Below are positions 1-7,021 of a stretch of DNA of 21,853 nt, piece by piece. The stretch's first letter is position 1. Every line of letters starts with the position of its first letter. The stretch is from assembly GCA_028287205.1 (NCBI GenBank), contig JAQBQC010000431.1:1-21853 (forward strand), written 5' to 3'. Source of the DNA: Gemmatimonadota bacterium. GTDB taxonomy: Bacteria; Gemmatimonadota; Gemmatimonadetes; Gemmatimonadales; Gemmatimonadaceae. The notes under the pieces are model-generated. The model made no database searches and had not been told where the DNA came from. It saw nothing but the letters and a program-made list of their open reading frames with translations. A program made the translations under genes and the position numbers.

Positions 1-376
1 CGGCGCGGCCGCACCATCCTCGGCGCCGTCGTTCCATACGGCAATGTGTGGCGCACGGGCGCGAACGAAGCGACGGTGCTGATCTTCGACAAGGACATGA
101 CCATAGGCGGCACGCCTGTGCCTGCAGGCGCGTACTCGCTGTGGACGATTCCGAAAGCCGACGGCACAGTGCAACTCATCATCAATCGGCAGCATGGGCA
201 GTGGGGCACGGACTACGATTCCGCGCAGGATGTGGGTGCGCATGCCCATGAAGGCGAGCACGGCACCGTCTCCGCAGGAGAGCTTCGCGATCGACATTTC
301 GGGCTCTGGTAACGGCGGTGAGCTTCGCATGAGCTGGGACACCTTCGTGTGGAGCATTCCACTAACGGTGAAGTGA
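1..376 (+). pseudogene. DUF2911 family protein, 3' part, frameshifted
   Basis: The opening frame reads as the body of a DUF2911 protein (family of unknown function, often secreted): a G-R-x-I-x-G-x-V-x-P-Y-G-x-V-W-R-T-G-A-N-E-A stretch, then K-D-x-T-I-G-G and A-G-x-Y-S-L-W-T-I-P. After the Q-D-V codons near 232 this frame drifts into unrelated residues and stops at 312. The expected C-terminus (R-M-P-M-K ... E-S-F-A-I-D-I ... L-R-M-S-W-D-T-F-V-W-S-I-P) continues in the next frame and stops at 376. Removing one G from the GGG run at 234-236 restores a continuous protein ending at 376. The 5' end lies outside the window. Either the gene is inactivated or the sequence has a one-base error. The family call is firm and the frameshift is read directly. 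Confidence 0.8.
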
Positions 377-515
377 TATCCGGGACATACGAGCTGAGGC
401 GGCGGCGCATTGCTCATCGCATTCGCGCTCACCGATATTTCGCCAGTGCTGCGGCAGACGCTTCGGCATCTCGTGCACGATCGCGCGCAGATCCCGGTCT
501 GACTGCGACTCCTCG

Positions 516-1097
516 ATGTTCCCGTACCAATCACCTACGGCCCCACTGCAGATGATCGACGCAACTTCGGCATCTGATGGTCGTGATTCCCAATCTCAAA
601 TCTCCGAGCGCACTCTGACGATCCTCGATGTAGCGCTCCTCACGGATGCGCGTGCGTTTCTTCGCGGCGACTACCTTCCGAAAATCGAACGCTGCCTGGA
701 CATCCTCGGCGAGGAGGATGTCTGGTGGCGCGCCAACCCCGGTTCGAACAGCATCGGCAACCTGATCCTGCATCTCGACGGCAGCACCCGCTCCTGGATA
801 CTCGGCGTCGCGGGCGGACGCCGCGTCGTTCGCGATCGCGATGCGGAGTTCAGCGAGCGGGGGCCACTGGCGAAATCCGCACTGCTCGCGCGCCTGCGCG
901 CGACGCTGGCTGAAGCGGATGAGGTGCTCGCGGTGCTGGACGAAGCGACGTTGCTGGAGCGTCGCCCGTCATCGAAAGGCGAGGTGACGGTGCTCTGGGC
1001 GGTGCTGCACGGCGTCGAGCACTTCGCGATGCACACCGGGCAGATCATCATGCTCACGAAGTTGCGCACGGCAGCGGTGCTGCGACTCGGGGATTAG
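516..1097 (+). CDS. DUF1572/DinB-like family protein
   Basis: A 193-residue protein matching the DUF1572 branch of the DinB-like four-helix metal-binding fold. Visible family marks are F-L-R-G-D-Y-L-P-K-I-E-R-C-L, the W-W-R-x-N-P-x-S-N-S-I-G-N-L-I-L-H-L segment with a candidate metal histidine, and V-E-H-F-A-M-H-T-G-Q-I near the C-terminus with a second histidine pair (H-x3-H). DinB-like proteins are often metal-dependent thiol-linked transferases, but the substrate here is unknown. The start is uncertain: ATG 516 and in-frame ATG 552 both lack a clear ribosome binding site, and the conserved domain begins only about 40 residues in, so 552 is equally possible. It follows the broken DUF2911 gene after about 140 bp in which I see no gene, and it is convergent with the nucleotidyltransferase gene. 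Confidence 0.82.
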   Translation: MFPYQSPTAPLQMIDATSASDGRDSQSQISERTLTILDVALLTDARAFLRGDYLPKIERCLDILGEEDVWWRANPGSNSIGNLILHLDGSTRSWILGVAGGRRVVRDRDAEFSERGPLAKSALLARLRATLAEADEVLAVLDEATLLERRPSSKGEVTVLWAVLHGVEHFAMHTGQIIMLTKLRTAAVLRLGD

Positions 1098-1132
1098 CGG
1101 TCTGGCTTGCGTACTGGACGCTCTCGGCGCGC

Positions 1133-1255
1133 GTGAAGGAAGCGTTCGGTCCTCACTACGCTCAACCGCCCGTGAGCTACAGCGTGCTCGGCTCCGTCGC
1201 CGCAGTCGCGATCCTGATCGCGCTTCTGGCGATGGGGGCGGGCTCACTGGGGTGA
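1133..1255 (+). other. Small orphan hydrophobic frame, possible gene remnant
   Basis: Between the DUF1572 stop and the nucleotidyltransferase gene, frame 2 is open from before 1094 to TGA 1253-1255. It reads like protein: a W-L-A-Y-W-T-L-S-A-R-V-K-E-A-F stretch, a short polar linker, then a single hydrophobic segment rich in V, A, I and L. No ATG is available. The only in-frame start is GTG 1133, which would give 40 residues and cut the sequence midway. It may be the 3' relic of a membrane-protein gene or chance coding. No family is recognised. Confidence 0.25.
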
Positions 1256-1276
1256 TCCCATGAGCACGCGACGCCA

Positions 1277-2071
1277 CTAGCCTCGCGCGAGCCTCTCCTC
1301 CGCCTCGCGAAATCCCTCCGGCAAGCCGACATCCAGAAACGTCCCGCGCAGCACTCGGCCCCGGAGCGCGCCGCGGGCGAGCATGACCTGCATCACGGGA
1401 ATGTCGTCGAGCTCGCGACCGGGCTCGAGCCCGCGCTCGACCTCGTCGATGATCTCGAACGCATTCGGAGCGAACACGTAGCGGCCGATTCCCGTCATTG
1501 CCGAGTGCGCACTGCCGAGCGCGAAGGTGCTGCCGTGCGCGCCCTTGCTCGGGATGCTCTCGATGAGAAAGTCGTCGCCGTGCCGAAGGCCCGGATAGAT
1601 CGGGGTCGGGCCGCGCGATGCCGCGATGTCCGCCGTGATCTCGGTGAGTCCGACGACGTTCGTATGCTCGCGCGTATACGTCTCGATCACCTGCGCGACT
1701 GCAGGCTGCGGTGTGTCCACGAACAGATTGTCGGGCAGCGCGACCGCCACCGGCTCGACGCCCGCGAAGCGACGGCCCACGCGCACCGCATCCGCGAGTC
1801 CTTTCGGCTGCGTCTGCACCGCGGTGTCGATGCGTGCCGGCATCCCTGCGCCGCCGGCCACGGTCTTCACGAACGCGACGACGGATTCCTTTTCGGGCGA
1901 GACGACGACGAGCGCTTGCTCGATCCCGCTCAGGGCACATTCGCGCAACACGTGCGCGAGCACGGGCTCGCCCGCGATCGGCATCAGCTCCTTCGCCATT
2001 CCGCGCGAGATCGCGAGCATTCGCGTCCCCTTGCCGCCACACGGAATGATTGCCCTGCGCACCTCGGACAC
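1277..2071 (-). CDS. GalU-like sugar-1-phosphate nucleotidyltransferase
   Basis: A 264-residue member of the nucleotidyl transferase family that makes NDP-sugars from NTP and sugar-1-phosphate. The N-terminus carries the nucleotide-binding loop I-P-C-G-G-K-G-T-R-M (residues 9-18) followed by K-E-L-M-P-I (27-32) with the catalytic-type lysine. Further on are Q-P-K-G-L-A-D-A-V, the metal-site V-A-L-P-D-N, G-I-G-R-Y-V-F, and F-L-D-V-G-L-P-E-G-F at the end. This resembles UTP-glucose-1-phosphate uridylyltransferase, slightly shorter than typical GalU. The GTG start at 2071 overlaps the TAG stop of the upstream glycosidase by one base, implying translational coupling; a second GTG at 2062 is possible. 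A longer open frame upstream is antisense-like noise. As last gene of a galK arm it may use galactose-1-phosphate, which is inference. Confidence 0.85.
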   Translation of the reverse strand: MSEVRRAIIPCGGKGTRMLAISRGMAKELMPIAGEPVLAHVLRECALSGIEQALVVVSPEKESVVAFVKTVAGGAGMPARIDTAVQTQPKGLADAVRVGRRFAGVEPVAVALPDNLFVDTPQPAVAQVIETYTREHTNVVGLTEITADIAASRGPTPIYPGLRHGDDFLIESIPSKGAHGSTFALGSAHSAMTGIGRYVFAPNAFEIIDEVERGLEPGRELDDIPVMQVMLARGALRGRVLRGTFLDVGLPEGFREAEERLARG

Positions 2072-3267
2072 TAGGCCACGATTCCCATGGGCCGCGACGG
2101 ACGCGAGCCGGTCACGAGGTGCTGATGGTTGGCGATCATGCGCCGATAAGCCTCGCCCACGGGACGGATGCGCCGCTCGAGATCGTACAGCCCAACGGGA
2201 TGCAGCTCGTTGTGCTCGTGGCGAAGCGCATGCTGCCAGTCGATCTGATCTGTCAGCGAATACCAGGTGAATCCGCGCACCGGAACGCCAACCGACATGA
2301 GATGCGTCACGTCCTCCCACTGCCGCTCGAGCCAGCTCACCGCGTGGTGGCTCACGCGATTCGTCTCGCAGTGGAAGAGTGGAATGTGGTACCGGTCATA
2401 GTACGCGCGCGCGAGCGAGCGGAAGCCCACGCCCTTGTGATTCGTAGTCTGTCTTCCGTTGGCGGCGATGCGGTGCTCGCATGTCGAATAATAGTCGAGC
2501 CCGAGCCAGCGCTGGCCAACCGCGCGCTTCTCACGAAAGAAGCTGAGGTCGTTCGACGTCACCCCATTGTCGTTCAGAAACGCGGCCATGCCTGCATCGA
2601 GCTGATGGCCCAGGGTGAGGTCGAGCGAGAGGTGCTTGATCCCGTTCCAGTGGTCGGCCATCCGCTGCGAGCTCTTTCCCATCGGAACGAAGTGTTCGGC
2701 AGACTCGCCCTGCACGATGATCGCGTCCGGACGCACCGAGAGAATGGCCTCGACGGCGAGCTCGTTCGCCATGCACAGATTGCGCATCGCGTTGACGAAC
2801 GCGCGATCGCTCGTGAGACACTCGTTCCACCACCCGCGCAGCGCCGAGAACGATGCGCAGATGAAGATCTCGTTCACCGGGGTGAAGTGGCGAACCCACG
2901 GATAGCGCAGCGCGAACTCGCGCGCATAACTCGCGAAGTGGATCGGGAAGGCGACGTCCTGAAAGCCGCCGAGCCAATCTGGAACTCCGAAGTGGCAGAG
3001 GTCGGCGATGACGGTGATCCCGAGGTCGCGGAGCCTGTGCATGGGCGCGTCGGCGCTGGACCAGTCGAATCGGTCCGGCGCGGGATGAGTCATGTAGTAC
3101 GCGGGCCCAAAGCGGAGCGCGTTGACGCCGATGGTGGAGAGCAATCCAAAATCTTCTTCCCATCGTGCGTAGTGTCCGCACTTATCCATCTGATCGATTC
3201 GGCGTCCCGTGGGCAGCGTCGGGTAGCTATTCTCGATCCCAGTCGCGAAAAAAAATCCAGAATCCAT
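2071..3267 (-). CDS. Glycoside hydrolase family 1-like protein
   Basis: A 398-residue TIM-barrel protein of the GH1 (beta-glucosidase/beta-galactosidase) type. It opens with F-A-T-G-I-E-N-S-Y-P and shows R-Y-P-W-V-R-H-F-T-P-V-N-E, placing the acid/base glutamate at E133, and H-C-E-T-N-R, placing the nucleophile at E301. F-T-W-Y-S-L-T-D matches the usual sugar-binding tryptophan region. The acid/base motif ends N-E-I instead of the usual N-E-P. No signal peptide is visible, so it is probably cytoplasmic. The start is ATG 3267, just before the conserved N-terminus; an in-frame GTG at 3318 would add 17 unconserved residues. It lies 99 bp after galK and overlaps the nucleotidyltransferase start by one base, so the three genes look like one operon. 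The substrate cannot be read from sequence; a galactoside is suggested by context only. Confidence 0.85.
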   Translation of the reverse strand: MDSGFFFATGIENSYPTLPTGRRIDQMDKCGHYARWEEDFGLLSTIGVNALRFGPAYYMTHPAPDRFDWSSADAPMHRLRDLGITVIADLCHFGVPDWLGGFQDVAFPIHFASYAREFALRYPWVRHFTPVNEIFICASFSALRGWWNECLTSDRAFVNAMRNLCMANELAVEAILSVRPDAIIVQGESAEHFVPMGKSSQRMADHWNGIKHLSLDLTLGHQLDAGMAAFLNDNGVTSNDLSFFREKRAVGQRWLGLDYYSTCEHRIAANGRQTTNHKGVGFRSLARAYYDRYHIPLFHCETNRVSHHAVSWLERQWEDVTHLMSVGVPVRGFTWYSLTDQIDWQHALRHEHNELHPVGLYDLERRIRPVGEAYRRMIANHQHLVTGSRPSRPMGIVA

Positions 3268-3341
3268 CGGCGTTGGAGAGGTTGCCGTAAGACGAGTCAG
3301 CGGGGTGGAGAATAACACGCGGGATGATGATACCCCGGAGA

Positions 3342-3358
3342 TCGTCTCTCGAGGACGA
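3342..3358. repeat. Bulged palindrome between galK and the glycosidase gene
   Basis: TCGTCTCTC is followed immediately by GAGGACGA, an 8-bp inverted repeat with one bulged T and a CTCGAG core. It sits in the 99-bp gap between the galK stop (3367) and the glycosidase start (3267). It could be a protein-binding site for a secondary promoter or an RNA-processing hairpin. It could also be chance in this GC-rich background. Confidence 0.25.
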
Positions 3359-3366
3359 AATAAGGG

Positions 3367-4521
3367 TTATTCCTCGATCCGGGCACCAACCGCCGGGCGC
3401 ACGACCCAAGTCCGGGCTGAATGCGGGAATTGTTCCGCGTACGAGGCCGCTAACGGCCCCGCCGCTGCCGAGAGCGCCTCTGCCTCGCCGGTGGCGATTG
3501 CGCAGCCGCCCCACCCGGCGCCCGTTAGCCGAGCCCCGCGAACGCCCGGAAACTCGAGCGCGTTCTCGACAAACCAGTCCAGCTCCGGAGAAGAGCACTC
3601 GTACAGATCGCGGAGCGACGCGTGCGACGCGACGAGCAGCTCGCCTGGAATCGTGCCGCTCTCCGCAAGCGCGCCAACCGCCTGCTTGACGCGAGCATTC
3701 TCCTCCACGACGTGCGTCGCTCGCTTGCGAAGGACGCCTTCGAGCCCGCTCTCGTTCACAGCGGCCATCGATGCGTGCGCGAGCTGCGCCACCTCCGGAT
3801 GATGTCGCTGTATCGCGACCAGCGCGCGCGCGCACTCATCGCGTCGCGTGGCGAACGCGGATTGGCGCAGCCCGCGCGACACGCCCGTGTCGAAGATGAG
3901 GACGTGCTCATCGCATCGCACGTGCTCCGTGCGCATCGTGTCGCACCACACGTGCAACGCGGAGCCGTCGTGTGCGAGCGCGGATGCGAATTGATCCATG
4001 ATCCCGCACGGCACGCCAACGAATCCCGTCTCCGCGCGCCACGCGACCTCGGCCGCGTGCTGCGCCGACATTCCGAGCGCGAGCAGGTCGCCGATGGCGA
4101 GCGCGGTGGCGACCGCGATCGCTGCGGAGGAGCTCAGTCCTGCGCCGGCGGGAACGTCGCTCGTCACCGCGATGTCGAGCTGCGGCACTCGAGCGTCACT
4201 GGCCGAGATCTCTCGCACGACGCCCGCGACGTAGTCCCACCACTGTCCGCTGCGCGCGGGCTCGCGAGCATCGAAGCTCCCCACGCTCTCGTGCGTACTG
4301 CTCGCCACGCGCGATACATCTCGATCCGTGCGCGCGCGCACTGCCACATGCGTGCGGTGGTCGATGCCGATCGGGAGAACCTCGCCGCCGTTGTAGTCGG
4401 TATGCTCGCCGATGAGGTTCACGCGCGCGGGCGCGGAGGCGATGTGATGAGGTGCGGAGCCGAACGTATCGATGAAAAAATCGCGCGCTGAGACCGGCTT
4501 CATGCGTTTATCGGATGGCAT
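3367..4521 (-). CDS. galK: Galactokinase
   Basis: A 384-residue GHMP-family kinase converting galactose and ATP to galactose-1-phosphate. All three family motifs are present: the galactokinase signature R-V-N-L-I-G-E-H-T-D-Y-N-G-G (residues 33-46), the ATP loop V-P-A-G-A-G-L-S-S-S-A-A (123-134), and L-T-G-A-G-W-G-G-C-A near the C-terminus. C-G-I-M-D-Q supplies the catalytic-type aspartate at D176. Length matches the usual 380-390. The start at ATG 4521 has only a weak upstream GTAGAAG; ATG 4503 is the alternative. A much longer open frame continuing upstream is antisense to the glycosyltransferase and glf genes and is not real. It is the first gene of the minus arm of the carbohydrate island, divergent from the glycosyltransferase. 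No galT, galE or galM is seen nearby. Confidence 0.95.
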   Translation of the reverse strand: MPSDKRMKPVSARDFFIDTFGSAPHHIASAPARVNLIGEHTDYNGGEVLPIGIDHRTHVAVRARTDRDVSRVASSTHESVGSFDAREPARSGQWWDYVAGVVREISASDARVPQLDIAVTSDVPAGAGLSSSAAIAVATALAIGDLLALGMSAQHAAEVAWRAETGFVGVPCGIMDQFASALAHDGSALHVWCDTMRTEHVRCDEHVLIFDTGVSRGLRQSAFATRRDECARALVAIQRHHPEVAQLAHASMAAVNESGLEGVLRKRATHVVEENARVKQAVGALAESGTIPGELLVASHASLRDLYECSSPELDWFVENALEFPGVRGARLTGAGWGGCAIATGEAEALSAAAGPLAASYAEQFPHSARTWVVRPAVGARIEE

Positions 4522-4632
4522 GCGTCGTGCTTCTACTATGTAGTGGTAGAGGCTGGTCCGCGAAAGCGATCGCGGCCGATAAGGAGGGTACACCGAGTTA
4601 CCCCCAAAACTCGAGCGTAGGAGTGGTCCTGC
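4522..4632. promoter_or_regulatory. Divergent intergenic region with inverted repeats
   Basis: This 111-bp gap separates galK (leftward) from the glycosyltransferase (rightward) and must carry promoters for both arms. It holds a perfect 6-bp inverted repeat CCGCGA-N6-TCGCGG at 4558-4575 and an imperfect one, AGGGTA-N8-TACCCC, around 4585-4604. CTAC-TAT-GTAG lies near 4534. A GTAGGAG ribosome binding site sits 9 nt before ATG 4633 and decides that start. No convincing -35/-10 pair was identified. The repeats are read directly; a shared operator is inference. Confidence 0.45.
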
Positions 4633-5880
4633 ATGCTGAAGTCTATTGCTTCCGGAGATCTCTCGCGCCGCCCTCCTGCTTCGAATCCGGAAGCCACAAC
4701 GCTCATCTGCTTTTCCCATCTCCGCTGGGACTTCGTCTATCAGCGACCGCAGCATCTTCTCTCGCGGTTCGCGCGCACGAGTCGGGTATTTTACATAGAA
4801 GAGCCGGTGTTCGGCGCCGATGCTCCGCGACTGAATGTCTCGCCGCGCGAGCATGGGCTCCAGGTCGTCGTGCCCTCGCTTCCGCACGGCCTCTCCGAAG
4901 AGATGCGCCATGAGGCGCTTCGCGAGCTGGTAGATGAGCTGATCGCGCAGGAAGCGATCACGACGTTCGTGGCATGGTACTACACGCCAATGGCGCTGCC
5001 GTGGACGAAGCATCTTCAGCCGATCGCGCTCGTCTACGACTGCATGGATGAGCTCTCGCTCTTCCGCGGTGCACCAACGGAGATGGTCGAGCGGGAACGC
5101 GAGCTCATCGCGCTTGCGGACGTCGTGTTCACCGGCGGTACCAGCCTCTACGAAGCGAAGCGTGCGCGAAGCGACAACGTGCACTGCTTTCCGAGCAGCG
5201 TCGACTCGGCCCACTTTCGCCAGGCGCGCATTCAGCGTCACGATCCCGCCGATCAGGCGAGCATCCCTCATCTGCGACTCGGATTCGCCGGCGTCATCGA
5301 CGAGCGAATGGACATCGACCTGCTTGCAGAGCTTGCGACGGCACGCCCTCACTGGCACCTCGTTCTCCTCGGTCCGGTGGTGAAGATCAATCCGGATCAG
5401 CTTCCACAGCTCCCGAACATCCACTACCTCGGCGCCAAGCCGTACGCGGAGCTCCCGTCGTACATGGCGGGCTGGGATATCGCACTGCTGCCTTTCGCGC
5501 TGAATGAATCGACGCGCTACATCAGCCCGACGAAGACGCCCGAGTATCTGGCCGCGGGGCTTCCGGTGGTATCGACGCCGATACGCGACGTCGTCGCACC
5601 GTATGGGGTAGCCGAGCTCGCACACATCGGACGAACCGCGCAGGACTTCGTGAAGGCGGTGGAGGCCGAGCTCGATCGCTCGAAGGCGGAGCGAGGCCGT
5701 TGGCTCAAGCGCGTGGACGGATTTCTCTCGACGATGTCGTGGGACCGTACGCACGAGAGAATGAGCGCGCTCATCACGCAGGTGGTCATGAAACAGCTCG
5801 AGGTTCGCGAAGTACCGATCGCAAACGTGCGCCGAGCCGCAGCGGTCACTTCGCGCTACGACGTCGCATTGGAGGCCTGA
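4633..5880 (+). CDS. GT4-type glycosyltransferase
   Basis: A 415-residue glycosyltransferase with a two-Rossmann (GT-B) architecture. The N-terminal half has the S-H-L-R-W-D-F-V-Y-Q-R-P-Q-H-L-L-S-R stretch common to bacterial transferases near glf genes, and D-C-M-D-E-L in the middle. The C-terminal half has L-G-F-A-G-V-I, the L-V-L-L-G-P-V strand, and the donor-site helix P-T-K-T-P-E-Y-L-A-A-G-L-P-V-V-S-T-P, the usual GT4 position for a nucleotide-sugar-binding glutamate. There is no signal or membrane segment, so it probably acts on the cytoplasmic face. The start is supported by AGGAG nine bases upstream. Its stop lies 3 bp before glf, so the two are co-translated and UDP-galactofuranose is a plausible donor. 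The acceptor is unknown. Confidence 0.88.
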   Translation: MLKSIASGDLSRRPPASNPEATTLICFSHLRWDFVYQRPQHLLSRFARTSRVFYIEEPVFGADAPRLNVSPREHGLQVVVPSLPHGLSEEMRHEALRELVDELIAQEAITTFVAWYYTPMALPWTKHLQPIALVYDCMDELSLFRGAPTEMVERERELIALADVVFTGGTSLYEAKRARSDNVHCFPSSVDSAHFRQARIQRHDPADQASIPHLRLGFAGVIDERMDIDLLAELATARPHWHLVLLGPVVKINPDQLPQLPNIHYLGAKPYAELPSYMAGWDIALLPFALNESTRYISPTKTPEYLAAGLPVVSTPIRDVVAPYGVAELAHIGRTAQDFVKAVEAELDRSKAERGRWLKRVDGFLSTMSWDRTHERMSALITQVVMKQLEVREVPIANVRRAAAVTSRYDVALEA

Positions 5881-5883
5881 ACC

Positions 5884-7017
5884 ATGTTCGACTATTGCAT
5901 TGTCGGCGCCGGGTTCGCCGGAAGTGTACTGGCCGAGCGACTGGCGCGCGGGGGCGGGAAGCGTGTGCTCGTGGTCGAGAAGCGGCCCCACATCGGCGGA
6001 AATGCGTACGATCACTATGACGATGCCGGGATCCTCGTGCATCGCTATGGCCCGCACATTTTCCACACGAACTCGCGCGACGTCTTTCAGTATCTCTCAC
6101 GGTTCACCGAGTGGCGTCCGTACGAGCACACCGTACTCGCGAGCGTGGACGGGCAGCGCGTGCCGATTCCGATCAATCTCGACACGCTCAATCGCCTGTA
6201 CTCGCGCAACATGACGACGGATGAGGCCGAGGCGTACCTGAACCAGGTGGCCGAACCGCGCGAGCATCCGCGTACATCGGAGGACGTGGTCGTCGCGCGC
6301 GTAGGACGCGAGCTGTACGAGAAGTTCTTTCGCAACTACACGCGAAAGCAGTGGGGGCTCGACCCCTCACAGCTCGATGCGAGCGTGACGGCGCGGGTGC
6401 CCGTGCGCACGAATCGCGATGCGCGCTACTTCACGGACAGCTATCAGGCGATGCCGAAGCACGGCTACACGCGGATGTTCGAGAAGATGCTGGATCACGA
6501 GAACATCCACGTGCTGCTGCAGACGGACTATCGCGACATCGAGGGGCTCATTCCCTACAAGTCGATGATCTACACGGGTCCCGTCGACGAGTACTTCGAT
6601 TATGCGTACGGGAAGCTTCCGTATCGATCACTGCAGTTCAAGCACGAGACGCACGATCAGGAGTGGTTCCAGGAAGCGCCGGTCGTGAATTTTCCGAACG
6701 AGCACCTCTACACGCGGGCCACCGAGTTCAAGTATCTCACCGGCCAGAAGCATCCGAAGACGAGTATCGTATACGAGTATCCGACGGACGAAGGCGATCC
6801 GTACTATCCGATTCCGCGTCCGGAAAACGCGGAGCTCTACCGGAAGTACAAGGCGCTCGCGGATGTCGAATCGCGCACGTGGTTCGTCGGCCGGCTCGCC
6901 ACGTACAAGTACTACAACATGGATCAGGTCGTGGCGCAGGCCCTCACGACGTACCAGAAGATTCTCGGTCTCGCGAGCGATGGCTCTCACTCGACCACGG
7001 CGCCGCTTGCCGGATAG
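5884..7017 (+). CDS. glf: UDP-galactopyranose mutase
   Basis: A 377-residue flavoenzyme that interconverts UDP-galactopyranose and UDP-galactofuranose, the only known source of galactofuranose donors. The N-terminus has the FAD-binding G-A-G-F-A-G motif (residues 8-13), then E-K-R-P-H-I-G-G-N-A-Y-D. R-Y-G-P-H-I-F-H-T-N, F-F-R-N-Y-T-R-K-Q-W-G and the tyrosine-rich substrate region are all in place, as is the C-terminal G-R-L-A-T-Y-K-Y-Y-N-M-D flavin-contact segment. Length is typical. It starts 3 bp after the glycosyltransferase stop and ends 4 bp before the next start, making a tight three-gene operon. Nothing suggests inactivation. Confidence 0.97.
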   Translation: MFDYCIVGAGFAGSVLAERLARGGGKRVLVVEKRPHIGGNAYDHYDDAGILVHRYGPHIFHTNSRDVFQYLSRFTEWRPYEHTVLASVDGQRVPIPINLDTLNRLYSRNMTTDEAEAYLNQVAEPREHPRTSEDVVVARVGRELYEKFFRNYTRKQWGLDPSQLDASVTARVPVRTNRDARYFTDSYQAMPKHGYTRMFEKMLDHENIHVLLQTDYRDIEGLIPYKSMIYTGPVDEYFDYAYGKLPYRSLQFKHETHDQEWFQEAPVVNFPNEHLYTRATEFKYLTGQKHPKTSIVYEYPTDEGDPYYPIPRPENAELYRKYKALADVESRTWFVGRLATYKYYNMDQVVAQALTTYQKILGLASDGSHSTTAPLAG

Positions 7018-7021
7018 GCCC

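Noticed and set aside
377..515. Protein-like antisense frame in the gap after the DUF2911 gene
   Set aside because: A plausible-looking minus-strand stretch exists, but it has no family match, no start and is too short to support.
4581..4590. Perfect AAGGAGG ribosome binding site
   Set aside because: No ATG, GTG or TTG occurs at usable distance; the glycosyltransferase has its own AGGAG closer to ATG 4633.
3367..6066. 899-codon open frame on the minus strand
   Set aside because: Only its last 384 codons are galactokinase; the rest is antisense to the glycosyltransferase and glf genes, arginine-rich and without any family motif.
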